A DNA stretch of 64,000 nt, from positions 1 through 64,000 of the forward strand of contig CALUTU010000011.1 of assembly GCA_944323785.1 (NCBI GenBank), written 5' to 3'. The stretch comes from an uncultured Bacteroidales bacterium. GTDB lineage: Bacteria > Bacteroidota > Bacteroidia > Bacteroidales > UBA932. The translations under genes and the position numbers were made by a program. Below the pieces are notes generated by a model. That model was not told where the DNA came from. It was given only the letters and a program-made list of their open reading frames with translations, and did no database searches. Shown piece after piece: positions 1-8,515 of this stretch (the stretch's first letter is position 1; every line of letters begins with the position of its first letter).

Positions 1-2
1 AG

Positions 3-27
3 CAATGCAAGTTTACTTGCAATTGCC
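3..27. repeat. Short inverted repeat at the left edge
   Basis: The arms TGCAAGT and ACTTGCA face each other across TT. The flanking bases extend the symmetry imperfectly (GCAAT on the left, ATTGC on the right). It lies at the window edge beyond the tRNA-Leu terminator, so it cannot be tied to a gene here. Bases 28-100 show no gene I can support. Confidence 0.4.
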
Positions 28-103
28 GAGGCGCCCCAGTATATGTGGACGAAGTCCAAATTGCGCAGAAGCCGAGAAATCCAGCCGCCATGGGGTACAC
101 AAA

Positions 104-135
104 AAAAAGTCTGAATCAGCCAATTCAGACTTTTT
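104..135 (-). terminator. Rho-independent terminator after tRNA-Leu
   Basis: A perfect 13-bp hairpin (arm GTCTGAAT plus A/T tract, 6-base loop) lies just downstream of tRNA-Leu on the minus strand. Read on the minus strand the stem runs into a block of T residues. The A/T tracts on both sides would let it work in either direction. Confidence 0.85.
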
Positions 136-136
136 G

Positions 137-221
137 TGCCCAGAACAAGACTCGAACTTGCACGCCTTAAACAGGCACTACCCCCTCAAAGTAGCGTGTC
201 TACCAATTTCACCATCTGGGC
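137..221 (-). tRNA. tRNA-Leu(GAG)
   Basis: On the minus strand the 7-bp acceptor stem GCCCAGA/TCTGGGC closes an 85-nt cloverleaf with a long variable arm, as expected for leucine tRNA. The anticodon stem CTACT/GGTAG encloses loop TTGAGGG, giving anticodon GAG, which reads CUC and CUU. The T-loop is GTTCGAGTC. CCA is not encoded; the discriminator base is A. Confidence 0.95.
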
Positions 222-233
222 TCATTGGGGCTG

Positions 234-241
234 CAAATATA
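234..241 (-). promoter_or_regulatory. -7 box of the tRNA-Leu promoter
   Basis: TATATTTG on the minus strand matches the Bacteroidetes -7 consensus TAnnTTTG exactly. It lies 12 bp before the mature tRNA 5' end, so a start a few bases upstream of the tRNA is expected. Confidence 0.6.
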
Positions 242-320
242 CGATGTTTTTTGGAAAAAGAAATTTTTTTTTAGAAATTTTCTTAAATTTACATCAAATT
301 TTGATAAAAAACGTCGGACC

Positions 321-731
321 ATGAAAGAGATTAAGAGTAGTTTTGTTAAGAAGGGCGATACGTTATACCTTATAACGTCTTCTGAAGCAGTGGATTATCT
401 CAATACAAGCATTGATGCCGGCTTCATATCCTCCCTTCACAGGATATCCGGCAAGGGTATATTTCACTCATTGGTCGAATGCTGCAGGGCCAATGCGCTC
501 GGTTTTGATATTACGGGAGACTCGGATCTTAGTGACGATGAGTTTCTTTATGGCAACACCAAATACCTGGCGATAGTCTCTGTCAATAATGAACAGGAGG
601 AGGATTTCGTGAACTTCATGTTCAATCACGGGATAGATGCTACGCTTCTCGGCCATGTGACGAAGGGTGAACTCAGAATGGACGACCGTTCTTTCGGTTT
701 TATCTCAGACTATGCCGGCAAGACAGCTTAA
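321..731 (+). CDS. AIRS_C-like (AIR synthase-related C-terminal domain) small protein
   Basis: This 136-residue soluble protein looks like a stand-alone copy of the C-terminal domain of the AIR synthase/FGAM synthase (PurM/PurL) superfamily. A helix with GKGIFHSLVECCRAN is followed by GFDIT, an acidic patch (DSDLSDDEFLYGN), YLAIVSVN and GHVTKG near the end, which resembles that fold. There is no N-terminal ATP-binding AIRS domain, so it cannot be a full synthase. The ATG at 321 follows an AT-rich leader; the longer frame from 225 overlaps the tRNA promoter and is unlikely. It overlaps the start of ubiE by 20 bp, so the two are probably co-transcribed. Function unknown. Confidence 0.7.
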   Translation: MKEIKSSFVKKGDTLYLITSSEAVDYLNTSIDAGFISSLHRISGKGIFHSLVECCRANALGFDITGDSDLSDDEFLYGNTKYLAIVSVNNEQEEDFVNFMFNHGIDATLLGHVTKGELRMDDRSFGFISDYAGKTA

Positions 732-1413
732 GAAAGACCAGGAGACCATCTCGTCGATGTTCGACTCGATTGCGCCGACTTACGACAGGCTCAATCATCT
801 CCTCTCCTTTGGAATAGACCGTTCCTGGCGTAGAAGGCTGGTCAGGAGGGTCGTGGAGTCGGTACCCGCCGGAGCTCAGGCAAAGGTTCTTGACGTGGCC
901 TGTGGAACGGGGGATGTCTCGATAGCACTTAAAAGACAAGGCCTTGATGTGACCGGCGCCGATATCTCAGAACAAATGCTGGCCATCGCCCGGACAAAGG
1001 CCGGTGATATAGAATTCATATACGGCAATGCGGCCGGACTTCCTTTCGGTGACGGTGCATTTGACTGTGTCACCATAGCTTTCGGTATCCGTAATTTCGA
1101 CATAAGAGCCCGGTGTATAACGGAACTCAGACGTGTCCTGAAAGACGGCGGCATACTGGCCATAGTGGAGTTCTCGATACCGCGAAACAGGCTGTGGCGC
1201 GGACTTTATACCATGTATTTCAAGCATGTGCTTCCGACTATAGGACGGCTGATATCCAGACAGGCGTATGCTTATACCTATCTGCCCGAGTCCTCATTTG
1301 ATTTTCCGGCTCCGGCGATGTTCTGCAGGGAACTGGAGGAGGGAGGCTTCCGGGAAGTCACTGCGGAGTCCATGACCGGCGGAGTCGCTTATCTGTATAC
1401 TGGGAGGAAATAG
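712..1413 (+). CDS. ubiE: Demethylmenaquinone methyltransferase
   Basis: This class I SAM-dependent methyltransferase of the UbiE/MenG family performs the last step of menaquinone synthesis, C-methylation of demethylmenaquinone at the membrane. The SAM-binding motif is DVACGTGD near residue 60. FDSIAPTYDRLNHLLSFG near the N-terminus and the later AFGIRNF stretch are family signatures. At 233 residues it is normal length. The ATG at 712 was chosen over one at 667 because the family starts close to the FDSIAPTYD motif and a 20-bp overlap with the previous gene is plausible. Menaquinone is the expected quinone in Bacteroidales. It may be co-transcribed with cls, which starts 3 bp after the stop codon. 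Confidence 0.93.
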   Translation: MPARQLKKDQETISSMFDSIAPTYDRLNHLLSFGIDRSWRRRLVRRVVESVPAGAQAKVLDVACGTGDVSIALKRQGLDVTGADISEQMLAIARTKAGDIEFIYGNAAGLPFGDGAFDCVTIAFGIRNFDIRARCITELRRVLKDGGILAIVEFSIPRNRLWRGLYTMYFKHVLPTIGRLISRQAYAYTYLPESSFDFPAPAMFCRELEEGGFREVTAESMTGGVAYLYTGRK

Positions 1414-1416
1414 CCT

Positions 1417-2910
1417 ATGTGGTTCCTGAATTTCTGGCCGATATTCACATCTCTGCTGTATGCGCTGAACATAGCGATTGCCGTATATTCGTCGATAAAG
1501 CTGATTTCCAGCAAGAGGGACCCGGTGAAGACTCTCTCGTGGGTTCTGGTGATGATGCTTCTGCCTTATATCGGTATCCTGCTGTATTTCTTCTTTGGCC
1601 GCAACTTCCGGAAAGACAAGATGTTCAGCCGTAAGGGAGCACGTGATCTGGGGCTGAGGAAGGAGCTGTGCAAGGAGATGCTGGTACGGTTTGAGGACCG
1701 CAACAATATTCCTCAGGAAGTAAGGAGGTGCCATAAAATCATAGTCCAGAACCTCAGAAGCGCGTACAGTCTGCTGTCGGCCAATGACAAGGTGGATATC
1801 TTCTTTTCCGGCAAGGAGGCTCTTTCGGCAATGCTTGACGCGATGCGGAGTGCCAGGACACATATACACCTGCAGTCGTTCATAATCGAGGATGACCGTG
1901 TGGGCAATGCTTTCAAGGAGGTACTGATGGCGAAGGCAAGGGAGGGAGTTGAGGTCAGGATGATGTACGACGGATTCGGGGGGCGCCATCTTGGAAAGAC
2001 CTTTCTGAAGGAGCTGCAGGATGCCGGGGTGGAGATTCTAAATTTCTCGCCGTTTCACCTGCTTTTCCTGCCTCCGATAGTCAATTACCGCAATCACAGG
2101 AAGATTCTGGTGGTGGACGGTAAAGTCGGTTTTCTGGGAGGAGTGAATATTGCGGACCGCTACTATGACGGCGGGGATTTTCCGGAGTGGAGGGACACCC
2201 ATGTCCGCATAGAGGGCCTGTCGGTGATGTCCCTGCAGGCTATATTCCTGCTGGACCGATATTTTATCCTGAATAAGAATGTCAGAAGACGGAAGATGTA
2301 TTTTCCGATGGTCAACTTGAAGGACAAGGAGATGCTGACTACCGGTACGGCAGGCGGCAACAGATATTATGCCCAGATACTTTCCTCCGGTCCGGACAGC
2401 GACTGGGCGGCCATCATGCAGTGCTACTTCACGGCCATAACCAAGGCCAGGGACCATATCTACATCATTACGCCCTACTTTATACCTTCTGAGACGATAC
2501 TCAACGCCATAAAGATTACGGCCTTGTCGGATGTAAAGGTGTCGCTGATGATCCCGGAGCGGTCGGACACATGGCTGACCAACTGGGGCACGATGTCATA
2601 TATCTCCGAACTGATAGACGCAGGGGTCAAGGTGTACCTGTTCAAGCGCGGTTTCAATCACTCCAAGGTGCTGAGTATTGACGGAGAATACTGTATCATC
2701 GGCTCGGCCAATATGGACAACCGCAGTTTCGAGCATCATTTTGAGGTCACGTCGGTTATCTACGACCCGGAGTGTGCAAAGATTATAGAAGACCGTTTCC
2801 ACAAGGATCTTTCCCGCTGTACTTTGGTGTCCAAGGCGAAATGGAACAAGCGTCCGCTGCGCAACAAGTTCTACGAATCGGTAGCCCGTCTGGTAAGTCC
2901 TCTGCTATAG
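1417..2910 (+). CDS. cls: Cardiolipin synthase (two-HKD phospholipase D family)
   Basis: The enzyme joins two phosphatidylglycerol molecules to make cardiolipin and glycerol at the inner membrane. Two hydrophobic segments in the first 60 residues anchor it. The two catalytic HxK...D motifs are visible: NHRKILVVDG near residue 226 and NHSKVLSIDGE near residue 413, each followed by a GGVN or GSAN stretch. At 497 residues it has the usual length for bacterial Cls with both domains and membrane helices. It starts 3 bp after ubiE and its stop overlaps the convergent AraC gene by 6 bp. Confidence 0.93.
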   Translation: MWFLNFWPIFTSLLYALNIAIAVYSSIKLISSKRDPVKTLSWVLVMMLLPYIGILLYFFFGRNFRKDKMFSRKGARDLGLRKELCKEMLVRFEDRNNIPQEVRRCHKIIVQNLRSAYSLLSANDKVDIFFSGKEALSAMLDAMRSARTHIHLQSFIIEDDRVGNAFKEVLMAKAREGVEVRMMYDGFGGRHLGKTFLKELQDAGVEILNFSPFHLLFLPPIVNYRNHRKILVVDGKVGFLGGVNIADRYYDGGDFPEWRDTHVRIEGLSVMSLQAIFLLDRYFILNKNVRRRKMYFPMVNLKDKEMLTTGTAGGNRYYAQILSSGPDSDWAAIMQCYFTAITKARDHIYIITPYFIPSETILNAIKITALSDVKVSLMIPERSDTWLTNWGTMSYISELIDAGVKVYLFKRGFNHSKVLSIDGEYCIIGSANMDNRSFEHHFEVTSVIYDPECAKIIEDRFHKDLSRCTLVSKAKWNKRPLRNKFYESVARLVSPLL

Positions 2911-3663
2911 CTGCTTGCGGTACTGCAGCGGGGTGGTGCCGGTGTGGTGGCGGAAGAACTGCACGAATACCGAAGGACTGGAGAAACCCAGTTCCTCCGA
3001 TATCTCCAGTATGGTCATGTCTGTGGTCTGGAGCAGCAGCTTGCTGTCGCTCAGCAGCATGGTGGCTATCCAGTCGGATACGGAGCGTCCGCTGATGCGG
3101 CGTATGGCCTCGGAAAAATATTTCGGGGTGCGGTTGAGCCGGCCTGCATAGAAGGCTACGTTGTGCTCGCTGCGGTAGTGGGCGGTCAGCAGCTTGAAGA
3201 AGTCGTCGGTCAGCTGTTCCTGGCGGGGCTTGGTCACCTCGCTCCGGTCTCCGGAAATACTGCGGTAGATGTCGCTGATCTCCAGCATGAGTGCATAGAG
3301 GAGTGTCTTGGATATTTCTTCGTGATAGGCGTTTCCGGTATCATTGTTCCGTTTTTCAATGAAATCGTAGTATCCCAGAAGGCGGGCCGCCCTGTCCTCC
3401 AGGAGCTGGATTACAGGGTGCAGGAAGGTGATGTTGAGGATGTTGATGTCCACCGGGCTGGGATGCTCCAGGATGGCTTCAAGAGAGGCACTGAGGGTCC
3501 TGGCGCTGAAGTCTTTGGAACAGGATATGTCCTCCGTGAACTGCTGTGGAATCAGGATGAAGAGGCAGCCTGGAACTATCTCCCAGCTCCGTCCGCTGAT
3601 GCGCAGTTCCCGCTTTCCGGCGGTGCACAGTCCTATGGTAAAGCCATTTTGCTCCGAATTCAT
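2905..3663 (-). CDS. AraC-family transcriptional regulator
   Basis: This 252-residue protein carries a C-terminal AraC/XylS double helix-turn-helix (about residues 155-250). The second helix pair follows the family pattern in ISEELGFSSPSVFVQFFRHH and GTTPLQYRK. The N-terminal 140 residues look like a cupin-type sensing domain but no ligand can be inferred. The stop codon lies inside the last codons of cls (6-bp tail-to-tail overlap). It is divergent from the calcium P-ATPase, with 97 bp between start codons, so that pump is one possible target; this is inference only. Confidence 0.9.
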   Translation of the reverse strand: MNSEQNGFTIGLCTAGKRELRISGRSWEIVPGCLFILIPQQFTEDISCSKDFSARTLSASLEAILEHPSPVDINILNITFLHPVIQLLEDRAARLLGYYDFIEKRNNDTGNAYHEEISKTLLYALMLEISDIYRSISGDRSEVTKPRQEQLTDDFFKLLTAHYRSEHNVAFYAGRLNRTPKYFSEAIRRISGRSVSDWIATMLLSDSKLLLQTTDMTILEISEELGFSSPSVFVQFFRHHTGTTPLQYRKQL

Positions 3664-3698
3664 ATTGAAATCCGACTTTTTCTACATTTTTTCTGCAG

Positions 3699-3706
3699 CA
3701 AACATA
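3699..3706 (-). promoter_or_regulatory. -7 box for the AraC regulator
   Basis: TATGTTTG on the minus strand is a perfect TAnnTTTG match, 35 bp upstream of the regulator's start codon. A TTGG lies about 22 bp further upstream and could serve as a -33 element. The divergent P-ATPase gene has only a one-mismatch box (CAATTTTG) on the plus strand. Confidence 0.5.
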
Positions 3707-3760
3707 ACAATTTATACGGAATGAAGTGCCAATTTTGCAGCCGATTTTAATTCTTACGAT

Positions 3761-6370
3761 ATGAAGCAATACTACAACCATTCCATCGAGGAGGTATCGA
3801 AGGAGTTTCAGACCGATGCGGAGCAGGGATTGAGTCCCGACGGGATAGCCGCACGGATTGAGAAGTACGGCAAGAACACTCTGGTGCAGAAGAAGGGACG
3901 TCCGTTCATCGTGATGTTCCTCGAGCAGTTCAAGAGTTTTCTCATCATTCTGCTGATCATAGCCGCCGTGATTTCTGGCGTCATGGGTGTCAGGACGGGC
4001 GAGGGCCTGCTGGATACCTATATTATAATGGGCATCCTGCTGCTCAATGCCTTTATCGGTGCCTACCAGGAATTCCAGGCCCAGAAGTCCATGGATGCCC
4101 TCAAGAAGATGGCGGCTCCCATGGCCAAGGTCATCCGCGGCGGGGAGTCCTACATCGTCAATGTGGAGGACGTGGTGCCCGGCGATATCGTAGTCCTTGA
4201 GGTGGGCGACATCGTGCCGGCCGATATCAGGATTACCGAGTCGGTGAACATGAGCATACAGGAGTCGTCCATGACCGGTGAATCCGTGCCTGTGGAGAAG
4301 TCTCCCGAGACCATCGCGGAGACGGAAGTGCCTCTGGGAGACCGGAAGAATATGGCGTTCTCCAGCGGAGTGGTGACATTTGGCCGCGGCAAGGGTATCG
4401 TAGTCGGTACCGGTATGAATACCGAGATAGGCAAGATCGCCAATATGCTCAACCGTGACTCCGAGACCCAGACTCCGATGCAGGTGCGTCTGGAGAAGCT
4501 CGGCAAGGTGATAGGCATCGCCTCCATCGTAATCTGCGCTGTGATATTCCTTATCGGCGTGCTCTACGGCCGTCCGGTCATCAGCATGTTTATGGTGGCT
4601 ATTTCCCTGGCAGTTGCGGCCATCCCCGAGGGACTGCCGGCCATCTCGACCATTATCCTGTCGATGGGTGTGCGCCGCATGGCCAGGCACAACGCCATCA
4701 TCCGCAAGCTGCCCTCGGTGGAAACCCTCGGCTGTACGACCGTTATCTGCTCCGACAAGACAGGTACGCTTACCAAGAATCAGATGACGGTGGTGGAGGA
4801 TTATGCGGTCAGCGGCAATATCGACCGTCTGGTGTCGATAGCCGTGCTCTGCTGCGACGCCAAGTTGGTCAAGAACAGCGACGGCACCACTACCAAGGTG
4901 GGAGACCCTACCGAGATAGCCCTTATAGACCTCGGTGCTAAGCAGGGTGTGGTAAAGGACGCGCTTGAAGTCAGTTGCCCGAGGGTAGGAGAGGTGGCCT
5001 TTGACTCTTCCCGCAAGAGGATGACGACCATCAACCGCATGGAAGACGGCACGCTCAGGGCCAATGTCAAGGGCGGTCTGGACGAGATACTCTCAGCCTG
5101 CGACCGGATAGAGACTGCTGACGGGGTGCGTGAGATAACTACATCCGATATAGTGGACCTGCAGAAGCGCAACGAGACTATGGCCGAGTCGGCCCTCAGG
5201 GTGCTGGCAATGGCGTACAGGCCCATGGATGAGGTCTCGTCTGAGATGGAGGTGGTCGAGCGTAATCTGATATTCGTAGGCATGGTCGGAATGATAGACC
5301 CCGAGCGCGAGGAGGTCATCGGCGCCATTGCAGAGTGCCGCAGCGCCGGTATCCGTCCGGTGATGATTACCGGTGACCACAAAGTGACGGCTCTGGCCAT
5401 AGCCAAGAAGATCGGCATCTTCCAGGAGGGCGACCTGGCCATTACAGGTACTGACCTTGAGAAGCTCGACGATGCGTATTTCGACGCCAATGTGGACAAA
5501 TATTCGGTCTACGCCCGTATCGCTCCCGAGCAGAAGGAGCGGATCGTGACGGCATGGCAGAAGAGAGGTGAGATAGTGGCCATGACGGGTGACGGTGTCA
5601 ATGACGCCCCGGCCCTCAAGAAGGCCGACATCGGAGTATCTATGGGTATCACCGGTACGGAAGTGGCCAAGGACGCCTCTGACATGGTGCTTCAGGACGA
5701 TAACTTCGTGACCATCGTCTCCGCCGTCTCAGAAGGCCGCCGTATCTACGACAACATCCTAAAGACCATCCTTTTCCTGCTGTCTACGAACCTCGGAGAG
5801 GTGGTTCTGCTCTTCATTACATCGATATTCAACATGGGTATTCCCCTGCTGCCTATACACATTCTGTGGATCAACCTCGTCAGCGAGACCTTCCCGGCCC
5901 TGGCCCTAAGTCTCGACCCCGCAGCCAAGGACGTGATGAGCAAGAGCCCCCGCGGCAAGGGCAAGCAGTTCATGGACCGCGGCATGATCTGGCGTATCAG
6001 CTACCAGGGTCTTATGGTGACGGCCATTACCCTCACTGCCTTTATCATAGGTAAGAACCAGGGCGGCGAGGCCCTCGGTCAGACCATGGCCTTCGCATCG
6101 CTGATCATGGCCAAGCTCGTACACGCCGGCAACCTGCACTCCAACACGGAGTCCCGCTTCAAGTTCAACATCCTGAACAACAAGCCGCTGATCTTCGCCC
6201 TGCTGATGTCCCTCGTGCTGACCCTAGCGGTGCTGCTGATCGCGCCTCTGATGAGTGCCTTCGAGTTCGTCTCCATGTCTCCCAACCAGTGGGGTATCAT
6301 TGTTCTCCTGGCTTTCGTTCCTCTCGTAGTTGTAGAGCTCTTCAAGGCCCTCAAGTGGAACGGCAGGTAG
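3761..6370 (+). CDS. Calcium-translocating P-type ATPase (P2-type)
   Basis: This 869-residue inner-membrane cation pump has the layout of P2-type Ca2+ ATPases. An N-terminal cation ATPase domain is followed by the A-domain motif TGES near residue 172, the phosphorylated Asp in CSDKTGTLTKNQ (D332), the hinge motif TGDGVNDAP near residue 609, and a C-terminal block of hydrophobic helices. The helix-4 stretch AVAAIPEGLPA holds the PEGL ion-site motif typical of Ca2+ (SERCA/PMCA-like) pumps. Calcium export is the likely role; other P2 substrates cannot be excluded from sequence alone. Its stop lies 2 bp before the stop of the convergent glycosyltransferase. Confidence 0.92.
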   Translation: MKQYYNHSIEEVSKEFQTDAEQGLSPDGIAARIEKYGKNTLVQKKGRPFIVMFLEQFKSFLIILLIIAAVISGVMGVRTGEGLLDTYIIMGILLLNAFIGAYQEFQAQKSMDALKKMAAPMAKVIRGGESYIVNVEDVVPGDIVVLEVGDIVPADIRITESVNMSIQESSMTGESVPVEKSPETIAETEVPLGDRKNMAFSSGVVTFGRGKGIVVGTGMNTEIGKIANMLNRDSETQTPMQVRLEKLGKVIGIASIVICAVIFLIGVLYGRPVISMFMVAISLAVAAIPEGLPAISTIILSMGVRRMARHNAIIRKLPSVETLGCTTVICSDKTGTLTKNQMTVVEDYAVSGNIDRLVSIAVLCCDAKLVKNSDGTTTKVGDPTEIALIDLGAKQGVVKDALEVSCPRVGEVAFDSSRKRMTTINRMEDGTLRANVKGGLDEILSACDRIETADGVREITTSDIVDLQKRNETMAESALRVLAMAYRPMDEVSSEMEVVERNLIFVGMVGMIDPEREEVIGAIAECRSAGIRPVMITGDHKVTALAIAKKIGIFQEGDLAITGTDLEKLDDAYFDANVDKYSVYARIAPEQKERIVTAWQKRGEIVAMTGDGVNDAPALKKADIGVSMGITGTEVAKDASDMVLQDDNFVTIVSAVSEGRRIYDNILKTILFLLSTNLGEVVLLFITSIFNMGIPLLPIHILWINLVSETFPALALSLDPAAKDVMSKSPRGKGKQFMDRGMIWRISYQGLMVTAITLTAFIIGKNQGGEALGQTMAFASLIMAKLVHAGNLHSNTESRFKFNILNNKPLIFALLMSLVLTLAVLLIAPLMSAFEFVSMSPNQWGIIVLLAFVPLVVVELFKALKWNGR

Positions 6371-6372
6371 TG

Positions 6373-7500
6373 TTATCTGAGTAGATTGAAGATCTGCTCT
6401 GAAGTATCGGGGAAGGTGTTGGCTGCCTGAGCGGTGGTCATGCTTTCCCTGAATTTTTTATCGGTGCAGAGGAGGCGGGCGACGGCGACCTGCTGGGCGG
6501 TATCGGTGGTGCTGTAGGACATGCCGTGGTAGTGGAAGAAGCGGGCGTTGTCGGTCTCGCAGCCGGGGATGGGAGTCGTGTGGATCAGGGGAATGCGCTT
6601 GGCAGCGGCTTCTGTGCTGGACAGACCGCCCGGTTTGGTGAACAGCACGTCACAGGCGTCCATAAGCAGTGGAACGCGGTCTGTGAAGCCGATGGGGTGG
6701 ACATTGGTTTCTTCACCGAAATCCTTGCAGAGGCGGTTGCGGAGCTTGGTGTTGCTGCCGCAGACAGCGAGGATTTCTACTCCTCGGCCCTCGGCCTCCA
6801 GTATTGTCCTGATGAGTTCCCCGGTCTTGCCGAATCCCATGCTGCCGGACATTATCAGATACCAGCGGGCACTGCTGTCAATATGGCCGCTGCCGGAGAA
6901 GAGGCCGGTACATTCTTCCCTAGCTGTGTTTTTGTCCACGTGTCTCCAGCATTCCTCACTGACCGGGATCCCGAACGGATACAGCAGCTCCCGGCGGGCT
7001 CCGATGGCCACGCATTCCTCTATAAGGTGGGGGTGGGGGATGACGATGCCGTCCACCTCGAGGTCCTTCATCAGTGTCAGTGCGTCGTAGTCGGTCTGGA
7101 CGAAGACGGTTCTGAGGCCGGAGGGCAGCAGACCGGCGCGGCGCAGGGCGGTCATGGCCTCGGCCGGGAAGACGTGAGTACAGATGACGGAGGTGAAGCC
7201 GCCTGCAAGGATGTGGTCGCAGAGACGCTTGCAGTAGATCTTATTTGCCACGTAAACGGGGGACTTGACTCTGCGCGAGCGGGGCACGATCTCGCCTGTC
7301 CTGTAGATGACCTTTATCAGATTGCTTTTGGTGGTGAAGATGTACAGGTCCGACATCGTCCTGGAAAAGTCGGTGCTGATGAACGAGAGGGTGTCGGCTG
7401 TCTCGCATTCTATCCCGTTGCGTCCGCCCCATTGGGCCAGGGCCTTGGCCGCGGAGTTATGTCCTCCGCCCATGTCGCATGAGAGTATCAGTGTCTTCAT
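6373..7500 (-). CDS. MGDG-synthase-like glycosyltransferase (GT28)
   Basis: This 375-residue enzyme resembles monogalactosyldiacylglycerol synthases and processive diacylglycerol glucosyltransferases, which add a hexose from a UDP-sugar to diacylglycerol. The N-terminal motif MGGGHNSAAKAL matches the family GGGHxxAA signature. The C-terminal half has the GT28 sugar-nucleotide pattern SGSMGFGK and TKPGGLSSTEAAA. The ATG at 7500 was chosen over one at 7521 because it starts MKTLILSCDMGGGH, the expected N-terminus. A glycolipid product fits the other lipid genes nearby, but neither the sugar nor the acceptor can be told from sequence. Confidence 0.82.
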   Translation of the reverse strand: MKTLILSCDMGGGHNSAAKALAQWGGRNGIECETADTLSFISTDFSRTMSDLYIFTTKSNLIKVIYRTGEIVPRSRRVKSPVYVANKIYCKRLCDHILAGGFTSVICTHVFPAEAMTALRRAGLLPSGLRTVFVQTDYDALTLMKDLEVDGIVIPHPHLIEECVAIGARRELLYPFGIPVSEECWRHVDKNTAREECTGLFSGSGHIDSSARWYLIMSGSMGFGKTGELIRTILEAEGRGVEILAVCGSNTKLRNRLCKDFGEETNVHPIGFTDRVPLLMDACDVLFTKPGGLSSTEAAAKRIPLIHTTPIPGCETDNARFFHYHGMSYSTTDTAQQVAVARLLCTDKKFRESMTTAQAANTFPDTSEQIFNLLR

Positions 7501-7518
7501 GTATGCAGTATTTTTAAA

Positions 7519-7526
7519 CAAAAGTA
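7519..7526 (-). promoter_or_regulatory. -7 box for the MGDG-like glycosyltransferase
   Basis: TACTTTTG on the minus strand matches TAnnTTTG exactly, 18 bp before the start codon at 7500. Confidence 0.5.
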
Positions 7527-7567
7527 GAATATTTTTTAAATTTGCTGAAAATTAAAAATACGTTTGT

Positions 7568-8506
7568 ATGAAGATAGTTTTTCTGGATGCCGCGACTGTC
7601 GGCAAGGATGTGTCTTTGGATGGACTTAAGCAGTTCGGTGAGACGGTGTTTTATGACGCGACCAGGCAGGATGAGACTGCCTCCAGGGTGGCTGACTGCG
7701 ATATAATCATAACCAACAAGGTGAAGGTCTACAGAGATGAGATCGATGCGGCCCGCAACCTGAAGCTGATATGCGTGGCGGCTACCGGTGTCAACTGCGT
7801 GGATGTGGACTATGCAGCCTCTAGGGGCATACCGGTCAGGAATGTGCCGGCGTACTCGACCGAGAGCGTGGCCCAGGTGTGCTTCATGCACATCCTCAAT
7901 CTGGTGGGCCACGGGATGTATTTCAATGAGATCTGTCACGACGGACGCTATTCCCGCAGCGGGATGTTCTCCGACGTACTCAATCCTTTCTGGGAACTCA
8001 AGGGCAAGAAGATGGGTATCATCGGTATGGGTAATATCGGCTCGCGTGTGGCGGAGCTGGCGACGGTCTTCGGGATGGAGGTCTCCTATTACTCGACTTC
8101 CGGTACGGGACACTGCAGGACTTATCCCTGTGTGAGTCTGGAGGAACTGCTGTGCGGAAGCGATGTAGTGTCGGTAAACTGTCCTCTTAGTCCTAAGACA
8201 AAGGACCTTATCACATACGTGGAACTGGGCCGGATGAAGCAGGGTGCCTATATCGTCAACTGTTCCCGAGGCGGCATCATCAACGAGCACGATCTGGTAC
8301 GAGCCCTCAACGACGGCCTGATAGCCGGAGCTGCGGTCGATACATTTGAAACTGAGCCGCTGCCGATAGACCATCCCTACATAGCCGGAGTAAAGGACCC
8401 TTCCAGGCTGATTCTCTCGCCGCACATAGGCTGGACCAGCATCGAGGCCCGTATCCGCTTAGTGGAAGTCCTCGAGGAGAATATCCGTACATTTCTGAAC
8501 AAATAA
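7568..8506 (+). CDS. D-2-hydroxyacid dehydrogenase (NAD-dependent)
   Basis: This 312-residue cytosolic oxidoreductase interconverts a 2-hydroxyacid and a 2-oxoacid using NAD(P)H. The Rossmann motif is GMGNIGSRVAE near residue 153; VNCPLSPKTKDLI and VNCSRGGIINEHDLVRAL carry the substrate-binding Arg region; and the catalytic His is in SPHIGWTS near the C-terminus. Overall it resembles glycerate/hydroxypyruvate reductases, but the exact substrate cannot be fixed. It is divergent from the glycosyltransferase and 9 bp upstream of the AsmA-like gene. Confidence 0.88.
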   Translation: MKIVFLDAATVGKDVSLDGLKQFGETVFYDATRQDETASRVADCDIIITNKVKVYRDEIDAARNLKLICVAATGVNCVDVDYAASRGIPVRNVPAYSTESVAQVCFMHILNLVGHGMYFNEICHDGRYSRSGMFSDVLNPFWELKGKKMGIIGMGNIGSRVAELATVFGMEVSYYSTSGTGHCRTYPCVSLEELLCGSDVVSVNCPLSPKTKDLITYVELGRMKQGAYIVNCSRGGIINEHDLVRALNDGLIAGAAVDTFETEPLPIDHPYIAGVKDPSRLILSPHIGWTSIEARIRLVEVLEENIRTFLNK

Positions 8507-8515
8507 AAGCGAACA

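Noticed and set aside
2944-3750. A 268-residue plus-strand open frame opposite the AraC gene
   Set aside because: It is antisense to a clear AraC-family protein; the long frame reflects codon bias of the true gene.
6526-7482. A 318-residue plus-strand open frame opposite the glycosyltransferase
   Set aside because: The minus-strand frame has clear GT28 motifs and this one has none.
7559-7566. TACGTTTG, an exact -7 box before the hydroxyacid dehydrogenase
   Set aside because: It ends 1 bp before the ATG at 7568, so a start a few bases downstream would fall inside the coding region. No other in-frame start with a better N-terminus was found.
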